Shown: in pieces, positions 61,222-64,000 of the stretch
Layout: every line of letters starts with the position of its first letter
Position numbering within the stretch: the stretch's first letter is position 1
Origin: Pseudomonas mandelii
GTDB taxonomy: Bacteria; Pseudomonadota; Gammaproteobacteria; Pseudomonadales; Pseudomonadaceae
Direction: 5' to 3'
NCBI RefSeq assembly: GCF_006438925.1
Contig: NZ_RCZA01000012.1
Location: 160,200 to 224,199, forward strand
DNA: 64,000 nucleotides
Notes under the pieces: generated by a model
The model's database searches: none
Told to the model about the DNA's origin: nothing
Seen by the model: only the letters and a program-made list of their open reading frames with translations
Made by a program: the position numbers and the translations under genes

Positions 61222-62436
61222 ATGTCTGAAAACCAGCGCCCCCTGGCGGTCACGCTGCAAGTCGTTTCCATCGTCCTGTTCACCTTCATCGGCTATCTGA
61301 ATATCGGCATTCCCCTGGCCGTGTTGCCGGGCTACGTCCACAGCGATCTGGGCTTCGGCGCCGTAATCGCCGGGCTGGTGATCAGCGTGCAATACCTGGC
61401 CACCCTGCTCAGCCGTCCGTATGCAGGGAAAATCATCGACAACAAGGGCAGTAAACTCGCCGTGATGTACGGCCTCGCCGGCTGCGGTTTGAGCGGCGTG
61501 TTCATGTTGATTTCCGCCTGGACCCAAAGCCTGCCGACCTTGAGCCTGATCAGCCTGCTGATCGGCCGTCTGGTGCTCGGCAGCGCGGAAAGCCTGGTGG
61601 GCTCCGGTTCGATCGGCTGGGGCATCGGCCGGGTCGGCGCAGCGAATACAGCCAAGGTCATATCCTGGAACGGCATCGCCAGTTATGGCGCACTGGCGGT
61701 CGGCGCACCGCTGGGCGTGCTGCTGGTCAGTCAATTGGGTTTGTGGAGCATGGGCGTGAGCATCGTGTTGCTGGCCGTCCTCGGTCTGGTGCTGGCCTGG
61801 CCGAAAACCGCCGCGCCGATTGTGGTCGGTGAACGTTTGCCGTTCATGCATGTGCTGGGGCGCGTGCTTCCACATGGTTGCGGCCTGGCGCTGGGTTCCA
61901 TCGGTTTCGGCACTATCGCGACTTTCATCACGTTGTATTACGCCACACAGCATTGGAACAACGCGGTGCTGTGCTTGAGTTTGTTCGGTGCCAGTTTCAT
62001 CGGTGCGCGGCTGCTGTTCGGCAATCTGATCAACCGCCTCGGCGGCTTTCGCGTGGCGATTGCCTGCCTGTCGGTGGAAACCCTCGGCTTGCTGCTGCTT
62101 TGGCTGGCACCGGACGCTCATTGGGCACTGGCCGGTGCGGCGCTGAGCGGGTTCGGTTTCTCACTGGTGTTTCCCGCGCTGGGGGTGGAAGCGGTCAACC
62201 TGGTACCGGCCTCCAGCCGTGGCGCGGCCGTCGGGGCTTACTCGCTGTTCATTGATTTGTCGCTGGGGATTACCGGGCCGCTGGCCGGTGCGATTGCGGC
62301 AGGCTTTGGCTTTGCCTCGATTTTCCTGTTCGCGGCCCTTGCCGCCCTGAGCGGTTTGGCACTGAGTGTTTACTTGTACCGGCAGGCGCCAAAGCACCTC
62401 AATGAAAAGTACCGTAACGAACGAGAAGCCCGCTAA
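61222..62436 (+). CDS. MFS transporter (YhhS/YfcJ-like)
   Basis: This 404-residue protein has about 12 hydrophobic segments and the MFS loop signature SRPYAGKIIDNKGSKLAVMYG between helices 2 and 3. The overall layout resembles the YhhS/YfcJ branch of the superfamily. The substrate is unknown. The 3' end overlaps arfB by 4 bases on the opposite strand (convergent). Confidence 0.85.
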   Translation: MSENQRPLAVTLQVVSIVLFTFIGYLNIGIPLAVLPGYVHSDLGFGAVIAGLVISVQYLATLLSRPYAGKIIDNKGSKLAVMYGLAGCGLSGVFMLISAWTQSLPTLSLISLLIGRLVLGSAESLVGSGSIGWGIGRVGAANTAKVISWNGIASYGALAVGAPLGVLLVSQLGLWSMGVSIVLLAVLGLVLAWPKTAAPIVVGERLPFMHVLGRVLPHGCGLALGSIGFGTIATFITLYYATQHWNNAVLCLSLFGASFIGARLLFGNLINRLGGFRVAIACLSVETLGLLLLWLAPDAHWALAGAALSGFGFSLVFPALGVEAVNLVPASSRGAAVGAYSLFIDLSLGITGPLAGAIAAGFGFASIFLFAALAALSGLALSVYLYRQAPKHLNEKYRNEREAR

Positions 62437-62846
62437 AAATCGACCTTGCCGCGCCCTGCCTTGATGCTGCCACGCTTGGTCTTGGATTCGAGCCGACGCT
62501 TCTTCGAACCTAGGGTCGGTTTGGTCGGACGACGTTTCTTTTCGACCTTGGTGGCACTGAGGATCAACTCGGTCAGCCGTTCCAGCGCATCTGCGCGATT
62601 GGCTTCTTGCGTGCGGTATTGCTGGGCCTTGATGATCAACACCCCTTCGCTGGTGATGCGACTGTCACGCAGCGCCAGCAGCCGTTCCTTGTAGAACTCG
62701 GGCAAGGACGAGGCCGGAATGTCGAAACGCAGGTGCACGGCACTGGAGACCTTGTTGACGTTCTGCCCACCGGCGCCCTGGGCACGAATGGCGGTCAATT
62801 CGATCTCGGCATCCGGTAGGTGCACGTTGTTGGAAATCACCAGCAT
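62433..62846 (-). CDS. arfB: Alternative ribosome-rescue factor ArfB (YaeJ)
   Basis: ArfB hydrolyses peptidyl-tRNA on stalled ribosomes. From ATG 62846 the protein is 137 residues, with the catalytic GGQ at 26-28 in AQGAGGQNVNKVSSAVHLRF and the long basic tail (KKRRPTKPTLGSKKRRLE) that enters the empty mRNA channel. Upstream in-frame codons look non-coding. Confidence 0.95.
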   Translation of the reverse strand: MLVISNNVHLPDAEIELTAIRAQGAGGQNVNKVSSAVHLRFDIPASSLPEFYKERLLALRDSRITSEGVLIIKAQQYRTQEANRADALERLTELILSATKVEKKRRPTKPTLGSKKRRLESKTKRGSIKAGRGKVDF

Positions 62847-63020
62847 GGAAAAGCGTCCGGGTTCAGGGCGTGTAGGATACCGCGAATGCCTTGCCCAATT
62901 GCAGATGATCATTAAAGAAGCCGGTTTCAGTTAGGGCCGCCAGTTATTGCATGCAAAGACAGTTGTTTTTATTTTAATTCCTGTATTAATCTAAGACCCC
63001 ACTGAACGAGATGATCGTTA

Positions 63021-63230
63021 ATGAGCCTAGAAAATATAAGATATTACTTATGTGTAACCTGTTTAGTTCTAGGCTCCTCGGGTCTACCCGCAGGCATCAT
63101 TGGATGGGGGATAACCGAACTAATACCCCTAGACAGGAAAAACATGGACATGCTGTACTTAACAATCTACGTAATTATCGTTATTTTTGGCTTGCGAATT
63201 TACATCCCAAGAATGCGCGGAAAAACATAA
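63021..63230 (+). CDS. Small two-helix membrane protein, unknown
   Basis: This 69-residue protein has two hydrophobic segments (about 8-32 and 45-58) and a basic C-terminus (YIPRMRGKT). Base composition is much more AT-rich than the flanking genes, suggesting acquisition. It converges with the DUF4225-like gene (6 bases between stops). Function unknown; a role as partner or immunity protein is speculation. Confidence 0.5.
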   Translation: MSLENIRYYLCVTCLVLGSSGLPAGIIGWGITELIPLDRKNMDMLYLTIYVIIVIFGLRIYIPRMRGKT

Positions 63231-63236
63231 AAAAAA

Positions 63237-63729
63237 TCAAGGTTTCGCGACTCCATCATAAAAACCAGAACTCTCTTGAGCTATTGCATTCACAGTAAAA
63301 AAATCAACGAACGCCTCCAAAGTCAAAGCTAATCTTCCGGATTGCTGATAAGCCCTTTCATAATTAATGGGATCGCGCCGAAACAATTCGAACATACCAG
63401 ACTTCGGCACCGACCGTAAAACCCCGTATCCAGACAAAAACAAGTCCAATGAATAATAAATCATATTTCCTCGATAATCATCCCTCAGCATTACTTGATA
63501 ACCACGCCTAACAGGGCCAAGCGTACTAGGCACATCTGTGCCCATAATAGATATTACTTAACCCCTCATATATATTATTGGTGCCATGTGCTACCAGCAG
63601 CACCCCCGGCACGACTCCAAACATCCCCGGGGTTCCAGCAACCGTGACACCCGCTCTGACCTGCATAACACCCGCCGCAACCCCAATACCGTTTGAAGGT
63701 AAAACGTAACCGCTCCATGAACCCCACAT
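63237..63729 (-). pseudogene. DUF4225-like gene, frameshifted and probably truncated
   Basis: Two minus-strand frames make one protein. The 63729-63526 frame contains GIGVAAGVMQVRAGVTVAGTP and LLVAHGTNNIYEGLSNIYYG. The frame that continues to 63237 reads TDVPSTLGPVRRGYQVMLRD and LRSVPKSGMFELFRRDPINYERAYQQSGRLAL. Removing one G from the GGG at about 63539-63541 joins them as IYYGTDVPST. This pattern is what I associate with DUF4225 proteins. A TGA directly precedes the first ATG, so the N-terminal part is missing. The segment is AT-rich. Confidence 0.6.
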
Positions 63730-63730
63730 T

Positions 63731-63793
63731 CAAAGCCAGCAGTTGATCCCCGAAGCTGTACTCCGATTTCTCTCTGGAGCCAGCACGTCATGA
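63731..63793 (+). pseudogene. Remnant of the 3' end of an IS66-type tnpA
   Basis: A short open frame reads QSQQLIPEAVLRFLSGAS and stops at TGA 63791-63793, overlapping the tnpB start in an ATGA arrangement typical of IS66 tnpA-tnpB. An in-frame stop at 63707 and the DUF4225-like gene leave no room for a full tnpA. Confidence 0.45.
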
Positions 63794-64000
63794 TGCGACC
63801 CGACGCTAAAGTCGAAAAAGTGTACCTCTACCCCAAGGCCGTGGACTTCCGAAAATCCATCGACGGCCTGGCCGCCTTGGTCGAGCTGGATATCAAGGTC
63901 GCGGTGTTCGACCCTGTACTTTTCGTCTTTCTGAATCGCCACCGTAATCGAGTGAAAATCCTTTACTGGGAGCGCAACGGCTTCTGCCTTTGGCTCAAGC
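63790..64000 (+). mobile_element. tnpB: IS66-family TnpB (5' part, runs off the window)
   Basis: The frame MMRPDAKVEKVYLYPKAVDF continues with RKSIDGLAALVELDIKVAVF and NRVKILYWERNGFCLWLK, the IS66 TnpB (Orf2-like) signature. The product is needed for IS66 transposition with TnpA and TnpC. Only the first 70 codons are visible. Confidence 0.92.

Noticed and set aside
63591..63791. 66-codon minus-strand frame opposite the IS66 fragment
   Set aside because: It is out of frame with the DUF4225-like gene and has no recognisable feature.
1..64000. CRISPR arrays, tRNA or rRNA genes, replication origin
   Set aside because: No regularly spaced direct repeats, cloverleaf-like sequences, rRNA motifs or DnaA-box clusters were noticed on reading; a tRNAscan or Rfam search would be decisive.

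Overview
The window is a high-GC chromosomal segment from a fluorescent pseudomonad, most likely of the Pseudomonas fluorescens lineage. The evidence is the gene order of the polar-flagellum cluster (flhA-flhB-fliRQPONML, fliK, hptB-hsbR-hsbA, fliJIHGFE, fleRSQ, fliTSD-flaG-fliC, then flgLKJIHGF), the phhRABC phenylalanine genes, Pseudomonas-type REP palindromes and sigma-54 promoters. Nearly everything from position 1 to 57.7 kb is on the minus strand, so transcription runs right to left. From 58 to 62.4 kb the genes are on the plus strand.

Layout. Bases 1-9.2 kb hold the flagellar export apparatus and switch genes (flhA, cut by the window edge; flhB; fliR-Q-P-O-N-M-L; fliK). Bases 9.3-11.7 kb hold the HptB-HsbR-HsbA phosphorelay/anti-anti-sigma module. 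Bases 11.8-17.6 kb hold the basal body, ATPase and switch operon fliEFGHIJ. Bases 17.7-21.9 kb hold the two-component pair FleS/FleR and the master regulator FleQ. Bases 22.1-25.8 kb hold the filament genes fliT, fliS, fliD, flaG and fliC. Bases 26-47.3 kb are a large flagellin-glycosylation island between fliC and flgL. Bases 47.4-55.8 kb hold flgL-K-J-I-H-G-F (hook junction, rod, P- and L-rings). Bases 56.1-60.4 kb hold phhR and, divergently, phhA-phhB-phhC. Bases 60.5-62.9 kb hold small unknown ORFs, an MFS transporter and arfB. Bases 62.9-64 kb are an AT-rich accessory patch with a small membrane protein, a frameshifted DUF4225-like gene and the start of an IS66-type element.

The glycosylation island is the most distinctive part. 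It encodes a complete CMP-pseudaminic acid pathway (PseB, PseC, a PseG-acetyltransferase fusion that could supply the PseH step, PseI, PseF) and a Maf-type (DUF115) flagellin glycosyltransferase. It also encodes a KAS III-like enzyme resembling the one in the P. syringae fgt island, and a separate CDP-sugar operon: RfbF, RfbG, an RmlC-like epimerase, a zinc-type C-methyltransferase, a 4-ketoreductase-like SDR, and two further methyltransferases. Two giant multidomain glycosyltransferases (977 and 1190 residues) with a shared paralogous core flank the CDP-sugar operon. I infer that flagellin here is decorated by a branched-chain (C-methyl), probably O-methylated deoxysugar as well as pseudaminic acid.

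The regulatory logic can be read in part. Sigma-54 -24/-12 elements precede flhA, fliL, fliK, fliE and fleSR, with a plausible one before flgF. A sigma-28 (FliA) promoter precedes fliC, and a second FliA-like element precedes fliS. Intrinsic terminators or REP palindromes separate most transcription units. No tRNA, rRNA, CRISPR array or replication origin was seen.
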